In this document: positions 27,359 to 35,930 of the stretch, piece by piece
Numbering within the stretch: position 1 is the first letter of the stretch
Layout of the letters: each line of letters begins with the position of its first letter
NCBI RefSeq assembly: GCF_018221465.1
Contig: NZ_JAAIKR010000003.1
Location: forward strand, 1 to 64,000
Origin: Shewanella intestini
Lineage (GTDB): Bacteria > Pseudomonadota > Gammaproteobacteria > Enterobacterales > Shewanellaceae
Length of the DNA stretch: 64,000 nucleotides
Reading direction: 5' to 3'
Translations under genes and position numbers: made by a program
The notes under the pieces: generated by a model
Told to the model about the DNA's origin: nothing
The model's database searches: none
The model's input: only the letters and a program-made list of their open reading frames with translations

Positions 27359-30166
27359 TTAACCTCGCGTACACTCTTCAAGAAGATAAACAAGGTGACG
27401 ATACGGAATACCGCTGTGTTGAGTTAAGCCCACTTCACACATTCTGTTGGCGTAATAACCTTCTTTGACCTCAGCAGGTAATAATGATTTTATATTACGC
27501 AATGCGCTGGCGTTAATTTCAGGTTTATACAAGCCTTTTTCACCGGCATAACCACAACAGTAAATCCCTTGCGGCTCAACAACACGCTCAGCACATGCAT
27601 CAGCAATGGCTTTTAATTTAGGTTCAAGTTTCATCTTACGTGCACTACAACCTTGGTGCAGCGTAATACTGCCTTTCTTGGTGATTGCCATGTTTGGTAA
27701 AATGTTGTCATGCATAAACTCAACTAAATCAATTAAGTCAATTTTTGGATTGCCAGTTAACGTTCTGTAAGTGCATGACAAGGCATCGACAATAACAGGC
27801 ACTTTGCCGCCATCGCTCATTTCGCTCACAGCATTAATTAGCTCATCACGTTTCGCATCGGCATTTTTAAAGTCACCTTTTGATTCCCACATTTGGCCGC
27901 AACATAAGTCACGTGTTTTATCTGGGGTCACCACGTTATAACCCGCACGTTCAAGGACGGTGATAACCACTTCAGGTAACGGACGCTTATCAGTGTCTTT
28001 TGGCGTTGGGCCAAAGGTGCGGCCACCACAAGATGGGAAATAAATCACTGTCGGTTGACCTGGTTTATGTGCCGAAGGCTCAGCCAATAAACCACCTTTG
28101 GGGAAGTCTGGGTTCCAGTAAGGGACTTCTTTCGTGACTTTTCTGGCGGTGTTCATCAATGTATTAGTGAAGCCGTCACCGGTGATCTTATGAATAACAC
28201 CTAAAGCATCAAAACCACGGCTAATAACCTGATTAACCACACCAAAGTGCTTAGCTTGGAAATCTAATACTTTTTGCTCGGTAGACGTAATGTGCGGTGT
28301 ACGTAATTTACGTACTAAGTTACCCATGCTGTTATCAACAGGACAAGCAATGGTACATAACTGACAAGCAGCGCAGGTATCAATCACATCATATTTTGAG
28401 TCAGCACGCATTTTTTCAGCGGCTTGTTTTTCACCTGCTTGCTCTAAACGTTCAATCTCGCGCAACGTGGCAATACGTTGACGAGGCGAGAAGTTTAACG
28501 CTGAGGTTGGACAGGTTTTTTCACAAAAACCACACTCAATACAACGGTCAACAAAATCATCAACCACTGGGCATGGCTTAATGTTTTTAATATGGACTTC
28601 TTGGTCATCATTTAAGATCACCCCAGGGTTGAGCAGGTTAGTTGGGTCAAAAATATGCTTAATTTGCTTCATTAGCGTGTAAGCATCTGCGCCCCATTCC
28701 ATTTCAACAAATGGTGCTACAGCGCGGCCAGTGCCGTGCTCAGCTTTCATTGAACCATCATATTTGTTGATGACCATCTCTGCTACGTCTTGCATGAAGC
28801 CGTGGAAACGTTGAATATCATCTTCACTCGAGAAGGTTGGGGTGATAATAAAGTGGAAGTTACCCGCAAGCGCATGACCATAAATAACCCCTTCAGGATA
28901 ACCGTGTTTATGGAATAATGCGGTTAAATCACCGGCGGCTTGGGCAAGGTGCGGTAATTCAAAGGCCACATCTTCGATAATGACTGACGTGCCTTTAGGG
29001 CGTGCACCACCAATAATAGGGAATAAACCAGAACGCATTGCCCAGTATTTACCAAATACGGCTGGGTCATCACTAAATGTAATTGGGCGTTCAGTGTCAA
29101 TATGAGCAATTTTCTCAATAATCGTTTTGGTATTTTGAGATAACGTATCGGCGTCATTTGCACGGCTTTCGATTAATAAAATCGCAGCGCCTTCTGGTAA
29201 GTCGGTTAGCCACTCAGGCATGCCCGGTTTACCGGTTACGGCTTTAATTGACGCCCAGTCAAGTAATTCAACGGCGGCCACTTCTTTAATATTCATTGGC
29301 GGAACGGCGCGAGCCGCATCTTCCATATTAAAAAATACCGCTAATGCCGAAGCTTTAAATTTGGCTTCTTCTACGGTGTGATAGGTCACTTCGTTAACGA
29401 ACGCTAATGTGCCTTCGGAGCCGACGATTAAATGATTAATTAAATCAAATGGGTCGGTATAATCAACCAACGCATTGATTGAGTAACCCGTGGTGTTTTT
29501 AATCGCAAATTTTTTGTTGATTCGCGCTGATAAGGTTGGGTTATTTTGCGTTATCTGTGCTAATTCAGTGAGTGAGGTCAGCATATCGCCATGGGTTTCA
29601 CTAAACGCCGCTTTTGATTGTTCACAAGCGGTGTCTAATTCCGTGCCATCAGCAAACACCAATTTAGTACTCGCAATAGTTTGATATGAGTTTTGCGCCG
29701 TACCACAACACATGCCTGAAGCATTGTTACAAACAATACCACCAATTTGCGCTGCAGCTAATGTGGCGGGATCAGGGCCAATTTTTTTGTTTAATGGTTT
29801 TAAGGCGGCATTGGCATCAGAACCAATCACCGCACAGCCTAATGTGACTTTATTATTGTCATCACTAATGTTTATTTTTCGAAAGCCATCGTGACCAAGT
29901 ATCAGCAAAATGCCTTCACCAATGGCTTGACCAGACAAACTGGTACCCGCTGCACGGTAAGTGACTGGCACTGAATGTTTACCTGCTATCTCAAGGGTTT
30001 GTTTCACTTGCTCTACATTGTCTGCATGAACAACGATTTCAGGCACAATTCGAAAGTAACTCGCATCAGTTGACCAAGCAAATCGGCGAATAGGGTCATT
30101 ACTTACGGCATCCTTACCGAGTTTAACTAATAGCTCATCCATGACGGTTTGATAATTAATAGACAT
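27359..30166 (-). CDS. dld: Respiratory D-lactate dehydrogenase, FAD/Fe-S type (Dld-II)
   Basis: A 935-residue membrane-associated enzyme oxidising D-lactate to pyruvate and passing electrons to quinones. The N-terminal half is an FAD_binding_4 domain (RAAGTSLSGQAIGEGILLIL, GPDPATLAAAQIGGIVCNNASGMCCG) with the FAD-oxidase C-domain (VIYGHALAGNFHFII, EHGTGRAVAPFVE). Two 4Fe-4S motifs follow, CIECGFCEKTCP near 540 and CAACQLCTIACP near 600. The last third holds two CCG-type heterodisulfide-reductase motifs (CCGQMWES, CCGYAGEKG). The length and domain order match S. oneidensis Dld-II (SO_1521, from memory). It is downstream of the lactate permease, separated by a hairpin. Confidence 0.95.
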   Translation of the reverse strand: MSINYQTVMDELLVKLGKDAVSNDPIRRFAWSTDASYFRIVPEIVVHADNVEQVKQTLEIAGKHSVPVTYRAAGTSLSGQAIGEGILLILGHDGFRKINISDDNNKVTLGCAVIGSDANAALKPLNKKIGPDPATLAAAQIGGIVCNNASGMCCGTAQNSYQTIASTKLVFADGTELDTACEQSKAAFSETHGDMLTSLTELAQITQNNPTLSARINKKFAIKNTTGYSINALVDYTDPFDLINHLIVGSEGTLAFVNEVTYHTVEEAKFKASALAVFFNMEDAARAVPPMNIKEVAAVELLDWASIKAVTGKPGMPEWLTDLPEGAAILLIESRANDADTLSQNTKTIIEKIAHIDTERPITFSDDPAVFGKYWAMRSGLFPIIGGARPKGTSVIIEDVAFELPHLAQAAGDLTALFHKHGYPEGVIYGHALAGNFHFIITPTFSSEDDIQRFHGFMQDVAEMVINKYDGSMKAEHGTGRAVAPFVEMEWGADAYTLMKQIKHIFDPTNLLNPGVILNDDQEVHIKNIKPCPVVDDFVDRCIECGFCEKTCPTSALNFSPRQRIATLREIERLEQAGEKQAAEKMRADSKYDVIDTCAACQLCTIACPVDNSMGNLVRKLRTPHITSTEQKVLDFQAKHFGVVNQVISRGFDALGVIHKITGDGFTNTLMNTARKVTKEVPYWNPDFPKGGLLAEPSAHKPGQPTVIYFPSCGGRTFGPTPKDTDKRPLPEVVITVLERAGYNVVTPDKTRDLCCGQMWESKGDFKNADAKRDELINAVSEMSDGGKVPVIVDALSCTYRTLTGNPKIDLIDLVEFMHDNILPNMAITKKGSITLHQGCSARKMKLEPKLKAIADACAERVVEPQGIYCCGYAGEKGLYKPEINASALRNIKSLLPAEVKEGYYANRMCEVGLTQHSGIPYRHLVYLLEECTRG

Positions 30167-30197
30167 AACTGTTCTCGATGTTTTTTATCATTGTAAA

Positions 30198-30223
30198 GGC
30201 AAAATGATCGTCGTCATTTTGCC
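30198..30223. promoter_or_regulatory. Intercistronic hairpin between lldP and dld
   Basis: GGCAAAATGA (30198-30207), loop TCGTCG, TCATTTTGCC (30214-30223): a perfect 10-bp stem in the 71-base spacer, without a proper T run. It could be a weak attenuator or protect the mRNA end, setting the lldP:dld ratio. Confidence 0.6.
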
Positions 30224-30237
30224 CATGTTATCAACGT

Positions 30238-31899
30238 TTAGAATCCGCCCCACATAACGGCGATGGTTCCCGCTACAAACGCATAAGCAAGGGCCACTGG
30301 CATCGTTTTACGGATAATTTCCGACTCTCTACCAGCCATTCCGACAACCGTTGCTGCTGCGACAACATTCATCACGCACATCATATTACCGGCGTTTGCA
30401 CCAATGCCTTGAAGAGCAAGTACTAAAGCATGGTTCATCCCAATGTTATCTGCTACAGAATACTGCAATCCAGAGAACATCATGTTGGAGAATGTCGCAG
30501 AACCAGATAAAAATGCACCAAAAATACCGACAACAGGAGCCATCCATGCCCAAACAGCCCCCATGCTGCCCGCTAGTAGGTCGGCAAGTGCAACTGGCAT
30601 AGAGTCGAGATTGGCGCTGTTAGTGCCTGAGTTAAGGAAAATTTTAACCATCGGCACCGATGCACCTAGTGAAATAATAGTCGGTAACATCGACGAACAA
30701 GATGTGCTAAATGACTGCTTAATGCTTTTCGAGTTCATCTTGAACAACACAAAGCCCATAATACACACCACCACAAAGAAAATACCCGGCGCATAAAACG
30801 TGGCAAATCCCGCTTTTAATTCAGTCCCTAACAAATTTGTCCAACTGATATTGAAGCTGGTTAACCAGGCTTTAAATGGCGTGATAACACGAGACAATAC
30901 CAATAAAACAGCCATGATGATGTAAGGAGACCATGCCGCCATTTGGGTAAATTTAACGGGGGCTTTCGTGTCGGCGGTGTCTGCTTTGTTTGAATCAAAA
31001 GTCAGCTCTGACTCTTCAAAGTCGTGCCAAGCTTCTTTTGGTAATAACCAGCCTTTTTTTGCAACAGGAATTACCACAGCCATGCCAACAAGTGCGCCAA
31101 TAACCGATGGGAATTCTGGGCCTGCAAAGTAGTTAATTAACCATGCCGGAACGGTGAATGAAAGACCTGCAAACAAGGCAAACTTCCAAACTTGTAGGCC
31201 TTCTAAGAATGATTTGTTTTTACCGAAGAAACCGGTAAGCACACACACTAATACCAACGGAATGAGCGTGCCGGTGACAAGGTCAATGGTGATCATGTGC
31301 ATTGCAATATATTGTGCATAATCAGCAAAAGAGCCGCCGTGAGCGGCAATTTGCGCTGCAGCCATATTGACGCCGCCTTCAGTTAACCCTTGCTCCATAC
31401 CAAATAGAACCGGTAAGCCAATGGCACCAAATGATACGGAGGTTGAGTCTGCAATTAATGCCACAACAGCAGAGGCAATAGGGGGGACACCCAACAGCAC
31501 AAGTAATGGTGCACCAATGGCCGCAGGTGTTCCAAAGCCTGCTGAACCTTCAATAAATGAACCAAATAGCCAACAAATAATGATGACCTGCACTCGGGCA
31601 TCAGCACTGATATTGGTAAACCCAGCGCGAATGGTGTCCATCGCGCCAGAGAATTTTAAGGTATTGAGTAAGAATACCGCGCCAAAAATAATACTTAATG
31701 GGGTGAGCGCCGATAACAGTCCTTCTACGACTGATGCGGCTAAAAATGTGGTGTCCATTTTCCAGATAAATACCGCAGCTAAGCCAGTAACAACCATCGA
31801 AATGGGCATTGCCTTTGACGCGGGTAAACGGAGTAAGACTAAAAAAACCATTACGCTAATAATGGGCGTTAAACTTGCGAGTAGTTGTAAAAATGTCAT
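30238..31899 (-). CDS. lldP: L-lactate permease family transporter
   Basis: A 553-residue LctP-family proton/lactate symporter with ~13 transmembrane segments. The N-terminal part shows VFLVLLRLPASKAMPISMVVTG. The family core GSFIEGSAGFGTPAAIGAPLLVLLG follows, and the C-terminal repeat has GAFLSGSATFSNMMFSGLQ and LQGIGANAGNMMCVMNVVAAATVVG. It imports lactate, the main carbon and electron source of Shewanella in many habitats. It is in one transcript with dld. CRP/EtrA-type sites lie upstream at 32012-32025 and 32193-32208. Confidence 0.95.
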   Translation of the reverse strand: MTFLQLLASLTPIISVMVFLVLLRLPASKAMPISMVVTGLAAVFIWKMDTTFLAASVVEGLLSALTPLSIIFGAVFLLNTLKFSGAMDTIRAGFTNISADARVQVIIICWLFGSFIEGSAGFGTPAAIGAPLLVLLGVPPIASAVVALIADSTSVSFGAIGLPVLFGMEQGLTEGGVNMAAAQIAAHGGSFADYAQYIAMHMITIDLVTGTLIPLVLVCVLTGFFGKNKSFLEGLQVWKFALFAGLSFTVPAWLINYFAGPEFPSVIGALVGMAVVIPVAKKGWLLPKEAWHDFEESELTFDSNKADTADTKAPVKFTQMAAWSPYIIMAVLLVLSRVITPFKAWLTSFNISWTNLLGTELKAGFATFYAPGIFFVVVCIMGFVLFKMNSKSIKQSFSTSCSSMLPTIISLGASVPMVKIFLNSGTNSANLDSMPVALADLLAGSMGAVWAWMAPVVGIFGAFLSGSATFSNMMFSGLQYSVADNIGMNHALVLALQGIGANAGNMMCVMNVVAAATVVGMAGRESEIIRKTMPVALAYAFVAGTIAVMWGGF

Positions 31900-32011
31900 G
31901 CGTACCTCTATGTGAGTGCATTAATTAGTCGTTATTATTGTATTTTTTATGTTGCTCAATAGTCGTTAAACTAGGGCGCATGTAATAGACGTTATTTGGC
32001 CTGTAAAATAA

Positions 32012-32025
32012 ATGATCAAGATCAT
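32012..32025. promoter_or_regulatory. EtrA(FNR)/CRP-like site upstream of lldP
   Basis: ATGATCAAGATCAT is a near-perfect palindrome that fits the FNR/EtrA form TTGATNNNNATCAA except for the outer base on each side, and also the CRP core. It lies about 113 bases before the lldP start. Confidence 0.55.
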
Positions 32026-32192
32026 GACTGTTCGTTTCAATTTGGTGACTTAAAGTAATTGTGATCCAGCTCCGGTCGTGGCTTGGCCATTATGGTTCTG
32101 TGTCACATAGAACGGTTGGGGTACAGCAGTCGTCGAGCGATAAAGTGATTAATTTTATCGCCGATAGATTACGTTTATTGCAGTAAAGGTGG

Positions 32193-32208
32193 TGTGATGT
32201 GAATCACA
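32193..32208. promoter_or_regulatory. Perfect CRP consensus site
   Basis: TGTGATGTGAATCACA matches TGTGA-N6-TCACA at all ten conserved bases. It lies 37 bases after the nadK stop and about 294 bases upstream of lldP, so it most likely acts, at a distance, on lldP-dld. Confidence 0.7.
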
Positions 32209-32244
32209 ATCGCTAGTTAGCGTTTGTGATTGGTGGGCGGTTAT

Positions 32245-33123
32245 TTAGAAAAGTTTTGAACCCCATCCCAATTTATTGCGAAGGACGTGGAAGTAATTAT
32301 GCCCTTTCGGATGAATTAAGCGTAACCGTTCCCCTGAACGGCGGATGATAATTTCATCACCTGGTAACACCGCAAGGTGAACATGACCGTCACAACTGAC
32401 TTCAAGATTTTCATCATTATCAGGGGATACGACTAATTTTATCGTGCTGCATGCATCAACGACGATAGGGCGGCACGATAGGGTGTGGGGGAACATGGGG
32501 ACTAAAATCAACGCTTGTAAATTGGGTGTTAAAATTGCGCCGCCGGCGGACAATGCATACGCGGTTGAGCCAGTAGGCGTTGACACAATCATGCCATCAG
32601 CGCGTTGGCTGTACATAAAATGGTCATCGATATACACCTCAAATTGGATCATGTGGGCAATCTTGCCTGGGTGAAGCACGGCTTCATTAATTGCGGTGTT
32701 GCTGGCAGTGATTTTTCCGTGGCGATGAACTTCGGCTTCTAGCAAAAAGCGATGTTCAGTTTCAAACTCACCTTCAAGCACATTTGACAATGCATCTTCA
32801 AAGTTATCGGGCGGTAAGTCGGTAAGAAACCCTAAGTTGCCCCGGTTAACCCCAATAACAGCAACATTAAAACGAGCCAATACCCGGGCTGCACCTAACA
32901 TGTTACCGTCGCCACCGACCACAATAGCAAGATCACATAAGCCGCCCATGTCAATTAAATCCATCGATTTAATCCCCGTGCCAAGCTCAGTGGCTACCCG
33001 TTCTTCTACAATCACACAATAATCTTGCATCGTTAACCAATGATGCAGACGTTTTAAGGTGAGATTGGTTCCTTTGTGATGTGGCTTACCAATTAATCCA
33101 ATCGTTTTAAACTTTTTACTCAT
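32245..33123 (-). CDS. nadK: NAD kinase
   Basis: Phosphorylates NAD+ to NADP+. The ATG at 33123 gives 292 residues, as in E. coli; the frame is open upstream to 33243 but that part overlaps the grpE promoter and is not conserved-looking. Motifs: [13 protein letters not shown] (catalytic GGDG), [19 protein letters not shown], and [21 protein letters not shown]. The start has no clear ribosome binding site. It is divergent from grpE, an arrangement common in gammaproteobacteria. Confidence 0.96.
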   Translation of the reverse strand: MSKKFKTIGLIGKPHHKGTNLTLKRLHHWLTMQDYCVIVEERVATELGTGIKSMDLIDMGGLCDLAIVVGGDGNMLGAARVLARFNVAVIGVNRGNLGFLTDLPPDNFEDALSNVLEGEFETEHRFLLEAEVHRHGKITASNTAINEAVLHPGKIAHMIQFEVYIDDHFMYSQRADGMIVSTPTGSTAYALSAGGAILTPNLQALILVPMFPHTLSCRPIVVDACSTIKLVVSPDNDENLEVSCDGHVHLAVLPGDEIIIRRSGERLRLIHPKGHNYFHVLRNKLGWGSKLF

Positions 33124-33147
33124 AAATGAATTTGATTTGCTCAAGGC

Positions 33148-33173
33148 CTTGAAAGCACGAAATTGATCCCCAT
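33148..33173 (+). promoter_or_regulatory. Sigma-32 heat-shock promoter of grpE
   Basis: CTTGAAA at 33148-33154 and CCCCAT at 33168-33173, spaced by 13 bases and followed by AATATA, match the RpoH consensus (CTTGAAA-N13-15-CCCCATNT). Transcription should start near 33181, about 100 bases before the grpE ATG. Confidence 0.88.
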
Positions 33174-33282
33174 AATATACCCAAACTACCTGAATGTGTG
33201 AATGCCCATTGACGAATTCAATGGCTGTGCAACGGGTAAACACCTAAGAATTTACAATAGAGCATTTTTAGCTGGAGTGAAA

Positions 33283-33897
33283 ATGAGCAACGAGTCAAAC
33301 ATCGACCCTCAAGAGCAAGTAGAAGACGTCATCAATACTGAAATTGAAGCTGATGAAGCCACAGAAACAAGCTTAATGGATGAGTTAACCCAAGCTAACT
33401 TTCGCATTGAAGAGCTTGAACAACAGCTCGCTGAGAGCCAAGCGGCTTTAGCAGAACGTAAAGATGTTGAGCTACGTGCGGCGGCTGAAACCCAAAACAT
33501 TCGTTCTCGTGCGGCTCAAGAAGTAGAAAAAGCACGTAAGTTTGCTTTAGAAAAGTTTGCCAATGAATTGCTACCTGTTATTGATAACATGGAACGTGCT
33601 TTACAAGGTGCGAATCCTGAAGATGAAGCAACTAAAGCGATTCATGAAGGTGTTGAACTCACAATGAAAGGTTTCTTAACTACGGTTGAGAAATTTGGCG
33701 TTAAACAAATTGACCCACAAGGTGAAGCATTTAACCCCGATCACCACCAAGCTATTGGTATGCAGCCAAGCCCAGAGTTTCCTGCTAATACCGTTATGAT
33801 GGTCATGCAAAAAGGTTACATTTTAAATGAGCGCTTGTTGCGCCCAGCAATGGTAATGGTTTCACAAGGTGGCGGCAGCGTCGACACTGAAGCATAA
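33283..33897 (+). CDS. grpE: Nucleotide exchange factor GrpE
   Basis: Releases ADP from DnaK in the heat-shock chaperone cycle. The ATG at 33283, preceded by GGAG at 7 bases, gives 204 residues. An acidic N-terminus ([18 protein letters not shown]) is followed by the long dimerising coiled coil ([26 protein letters not shown]) and the core [36 protein letters not shown]. The C-terminal beta domain has the GrpE signature around [14 protein letters not shown] to [21 protein letters not shown]. dnaK-dnaJ are not in the window. Heat-shock control is supported by the sigma-32 promoter upstream. Confidence 0.96.
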   Translation: MSNESNIDPQEQVEDVINTEIEADEATETSLMDELTQANFRIEELEQQLAESQAALAERKDVELRAAAETQNIRSRAAQEVEKARKFALEKFANELLPVIDNMERALQGANPEDEATKAIHEGVELTMKGFLTTVEKFGVKQIDPQGEAFNPDHHQAIGMQPSPEFPANTVMMVMQKGYILNERLLRPAMVMVSQGGGSVDTEA

Positions 33898-33911
33898 ACC
33901 TGTTTGTTTAT

Positions 33912-33941
33912 CCCCTCTTGCCAAAGAGGGGGTATTGTTTT
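33912..33941 (+). terminator. Terminator after grpE
   Basis: CCCCTCTT (33912-33919), loop GCCA, AAGAGGGG (33924-33931), followed by a T-rich stretch, 14 bases after the grpE stop. Confidence 0.8.
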
Positions 33942-34326
33942 ATTCCGTCTTTTTTGTCTCTTCTTTTACGTCTTCTTGCTAACAGTCAGCCCTGCAATAG
34001 TGACTTTCTGTGCGTTCCTTCCGATACGTTTCGTTTAGCATCCAAAAATTCAGCTGCAGGTATAGTCATGATTTTTGCAAATCAGGCTGCTGTATATATA
34101 AAGGTTGTTTATGCAGTCACTCAATCAGTGGAAGATGTCAGCTAATAAGTTGCTACCCTCGAATGAGCAAGGGCTAGAATGAGTAAGGGTTTGAGTAAGT
34201 AAGGGCTGGTACGAGAGTTAAAGTTGTATAACATCTTCTGTCGCCCTTATATTTTGATATTTTTTTGTGATGGGATAAAACAAATGGCGACATTGTCATC
34301 ATGGAGATCACCATGTCGCACAGTTA
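33942..34326. other. Island left border: non-coding with imperfect repeats
   Basis: The ~385 bases between the grpE terminator and the first gene of the accessory island have no supported gene. A 75-codon frame at 33918-34145 overlaps the terminator and has no ribosome binding site. Three imperfect ~16-base direct repeats (around GAATGAGTAAGGGTT) lie at 34161-34209. No insertion-sequence ends or attachment-site repeat could be recognised. Confidence 0.45.
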
Positions 34327-34560
34327 TTATTTTGCCGCTGACGATTTTAGGTATTGGTTGCGGTAGCATTTAAAACTGTCGACTTCCCAACGTCGATACA
34401 TGCAGTTATAGCAAGATAACGGCACATTATCGGTTTGTTCGTCTTCATCGTCTTCGACAAACTGCCCGCAAGCTTTAGCCGCATGTTGTGCATGCAGAAA
34501 GTCTTCAACCCCAAATTTAAATTGCCATAAGCGGTCTTGTTCAATAAACCATGTTTTCAT
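34327..34560 (-). CDS. Small Cys-motif protein, last gene of the TonB/ECF operon
   Basis: A 77-residue protein starting MKTWFIEQDRLWQFKFGVED. An acidic stretch (VEDDEDEQTD, ~35-44) is followed by LSCYNCMYRRW. Cys are at 31, 50, 53 and 65, so CxxC plus one or two more Cys could bind a metal as a small zinc-ribbon-like site. I do not recognise the family. It begins 13 bases after the stop of the TiaS-like gene and is surely cotranscribed. Archaeal TiaS carries a zinc-ribbon domain at its C-terminus, so this protein might be a separated partner of the TiaS-like enzyme; this is speculation. Confidence 0.75.
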   Translation of the reverse strand: MKTWFIEQDRLWQFKFGVEDFLHAQHAAKACGQFVEDDEDEQTDNVPLSCYNCMYRRWEVDSFKCYRNQYLKSSAAK

Positions 34561-34573
34561 TTGGTCTTACTCC

Positions 34574-35347
34574 TTAATAAGGCTTAAGTTGCTGACGAGT
34601 CGCATTGCACCAAATGCCGTTATCTTTACTGACCAACAAAGTAAACTGATGATTAATGTAAACGGCTTTAATTTTGCCAGTAAAGTTAATCACTTCATCG
34701 CTGTTGACTTGTTCTCCTGTCGTTGCAACCACGGCTTGTAATTGCGTTTGCTCAAGCACATCAGCAACCGTTAAGGTCGTGACGTCGCTATCACTTTCAC
34801 CTTGGCTTACATTTTCCGACTTTAATGTTATTTGTCCTTTTACGCGTCCGTCATTGCCACTTAAACGTAATCCTAAACCGGCTAAAGCCCCAATCACACC
34901 TTGGCCTGTTCCGCCGTGCTCTGATAAATCAATGCCTAACTCAGTTGCCAGTGAGTACGCCTCGGGTTTGGTTAATACCTGTTTTTTAGCTTGTAGGCCA
35001 AATGTGATTAATTTTTCAATGTCATAATCGGTGCTTAAATCTAAAATAGCTAAGCCCGGATCAGACGCTGGGGCGCATTCTTTCATCAGGTGTTCAACAC
35101 AGATTTGTTTTATGGCATCAAGGTTGATATCGCTACACAACCTAAAACACATTGCACTGTTATGAGATGTGTAAGGAATATCAGGGTGAACATATAACTG
35201 GTGACGAGTAACAAATTGCGTTGATGGCTTAAGTTCGCCATATTCACTTGCAAGTTCAAGCAATTGGCGGATTTCATCGGCAATTTCACCTGTCCCTTTA
35301 GTGCCTAAATCATCGGTGTCATCAATGCATATTAACCAATTCTTCAT
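34574..35347 (-). CDS. TiaS-like (tRNA-Ile2 agmatinylcytidine synthase-like) protein
   Basis: A 257-residue protein whose N-terminus, LICIDDTDDLGTKGTGEIAD, matches the kinase-like DDTD...GT motif of archaeal TiaS, which uses ATP to attach agmatine to cytidine 34 of tRNA-Ile2. HGGTGQGVIGALAGLGLRLSGND (~148-170) resembles the next conserved block with its Gly-rich loop. The C-terminus (INFTGKIKAVYINHQFTLLV) could be a small OB-like fold. Full TiaS is ~420 residues. Bacteria use TilS and lysidine for this tRNA, so another substrate is likely. AGGAT precedes the ATG. It sits 10 bases after the S-component gene in the ECF operon, implying a job tied to the imported ligand. Confidence 0.7.
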   Translation of the reverse strand: MKNWLICIDDTDDLGTKGTGEIADEIRQLLELASEYGELKPSTQFVTRHQLYVHPDIPYTSHNSAMCFRLCSDINLDAIKQICVEHLMKECAPASDPGLAILDLSTDYDIEKLITFGLQAKKQVLTKPEAYSLATELGIDLSEHGGTGQGVIGALAGLGLRLSGNDGRVKGQITLKSENVSQGESDSDVTTLTVADVLEQTQLQAVVATTGEQVNSDEVINFTGKIKAVYINHQFTLLVSKDNGIWCNATRQQLKPY

Positions 35348-35357
35348 GTGTTAGATC

Positions 35358-35930
35358 CTAATCTTTATGGTTTTCAGGGGTTTGTGAGGGTTTGTTCATC
35401 ACAGCGGGGGTGACTAAGTCATGTGCTTGTAATCGATTTAGCACAGACGGCACTAATAAGGCGGCAATTAACGCGAAAAAACCACCTTGGACGACTTCAA
35501 GACCAAATTTAGCCAGTGCAACTTGTAGTGTCATTCCTGCCAGTAAATGACCTATCCCACTTTTTAAGCCCCAAGCTATGCTGGCTGTGGCAGCCAAAAT
35601 GAGGCTTTGCCAGCGAAAGGAAAATAAACCTGCAATAAATAACAGTGTTAAGTCCATGGCAAGTGCGGGTAAACCAAATTTGATGATCAACACCGGCCCA
35701 CCTTTACCCACGCTGAGCATCATGGCCAATATGCCCGTCACTAACCCGCAGACGGTGATGCAACCTTTTTTACCGACAACGCCGTAGCAAATTAAATAAA
35801 AGAAGGTCATTAATAACATTGAATGACCGCTGAGACCGAGTTTTAAGCGCATCATGCTTTTGATGGCCACTAATAATGTGGCGCAAAAACCGATAAATAA
35901 GGCATCTTGTAAATTGAAGGACAGTTTCAT
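35358..35930 (-). CDS. ECF transporter S (substrate-binding) component, substrate unknown
   Basis: A 190-residue membrane protein with about six hydrophobic segments (~10-28, 36-52, 56-74, 82-102, 108-122, 145-168), the size and layout of ECF S components. Conserved-looking motifs are LGLSGHS (32-38) and GKGGP (75-79). The N-terminal MHIPDG-type metal ligand sequence of CbiM/NikM is absent, so it is not a standard Co/Ni S protein, and it does not resemble BioY, ThiT or RibU by eye. The start overlaps the T-component stop (ATGA). It should bind the ligand in the inner membrane and deliver it through the ECF module. Confidence 0.72.
   Translation of the reverse strand: MKLSFNLQDALFIGFCATLLVAIKSMMRLKLGLSGHSMLLMTFFYLICYGVVGKKGCITVCGLVTGILAMMLSVGKGGPVLIIKFGLPALAMDLTLLFIAGLFSFRWQSLILAATASIAWGLKSGIGHLLAGMTLQVALAKFGLEVVQGGFFALIAALLVPSVLNRLQAHDLVTPAVMNKPSQTPENHKD

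Larger units (their letters stand above)
31900..32244. other. Promoter region of lldP-dld
   Basis: 345 bases between the nadK stop and the lldP start, both genes on the minus strand. Besides the two CRP/EtrA-type sites listed separately, a short TTGTGATCCAG element at ~32059 repeats the left half of the site seen upstream of the alcohol dehydrogenase. No coding frame is seen. Confidence 0.5.

Noticed and set aside
33918-34145. 75-codon frame after grpE
   Set aside because: It begins inside the grpE terminator and has no ribosome binding site.
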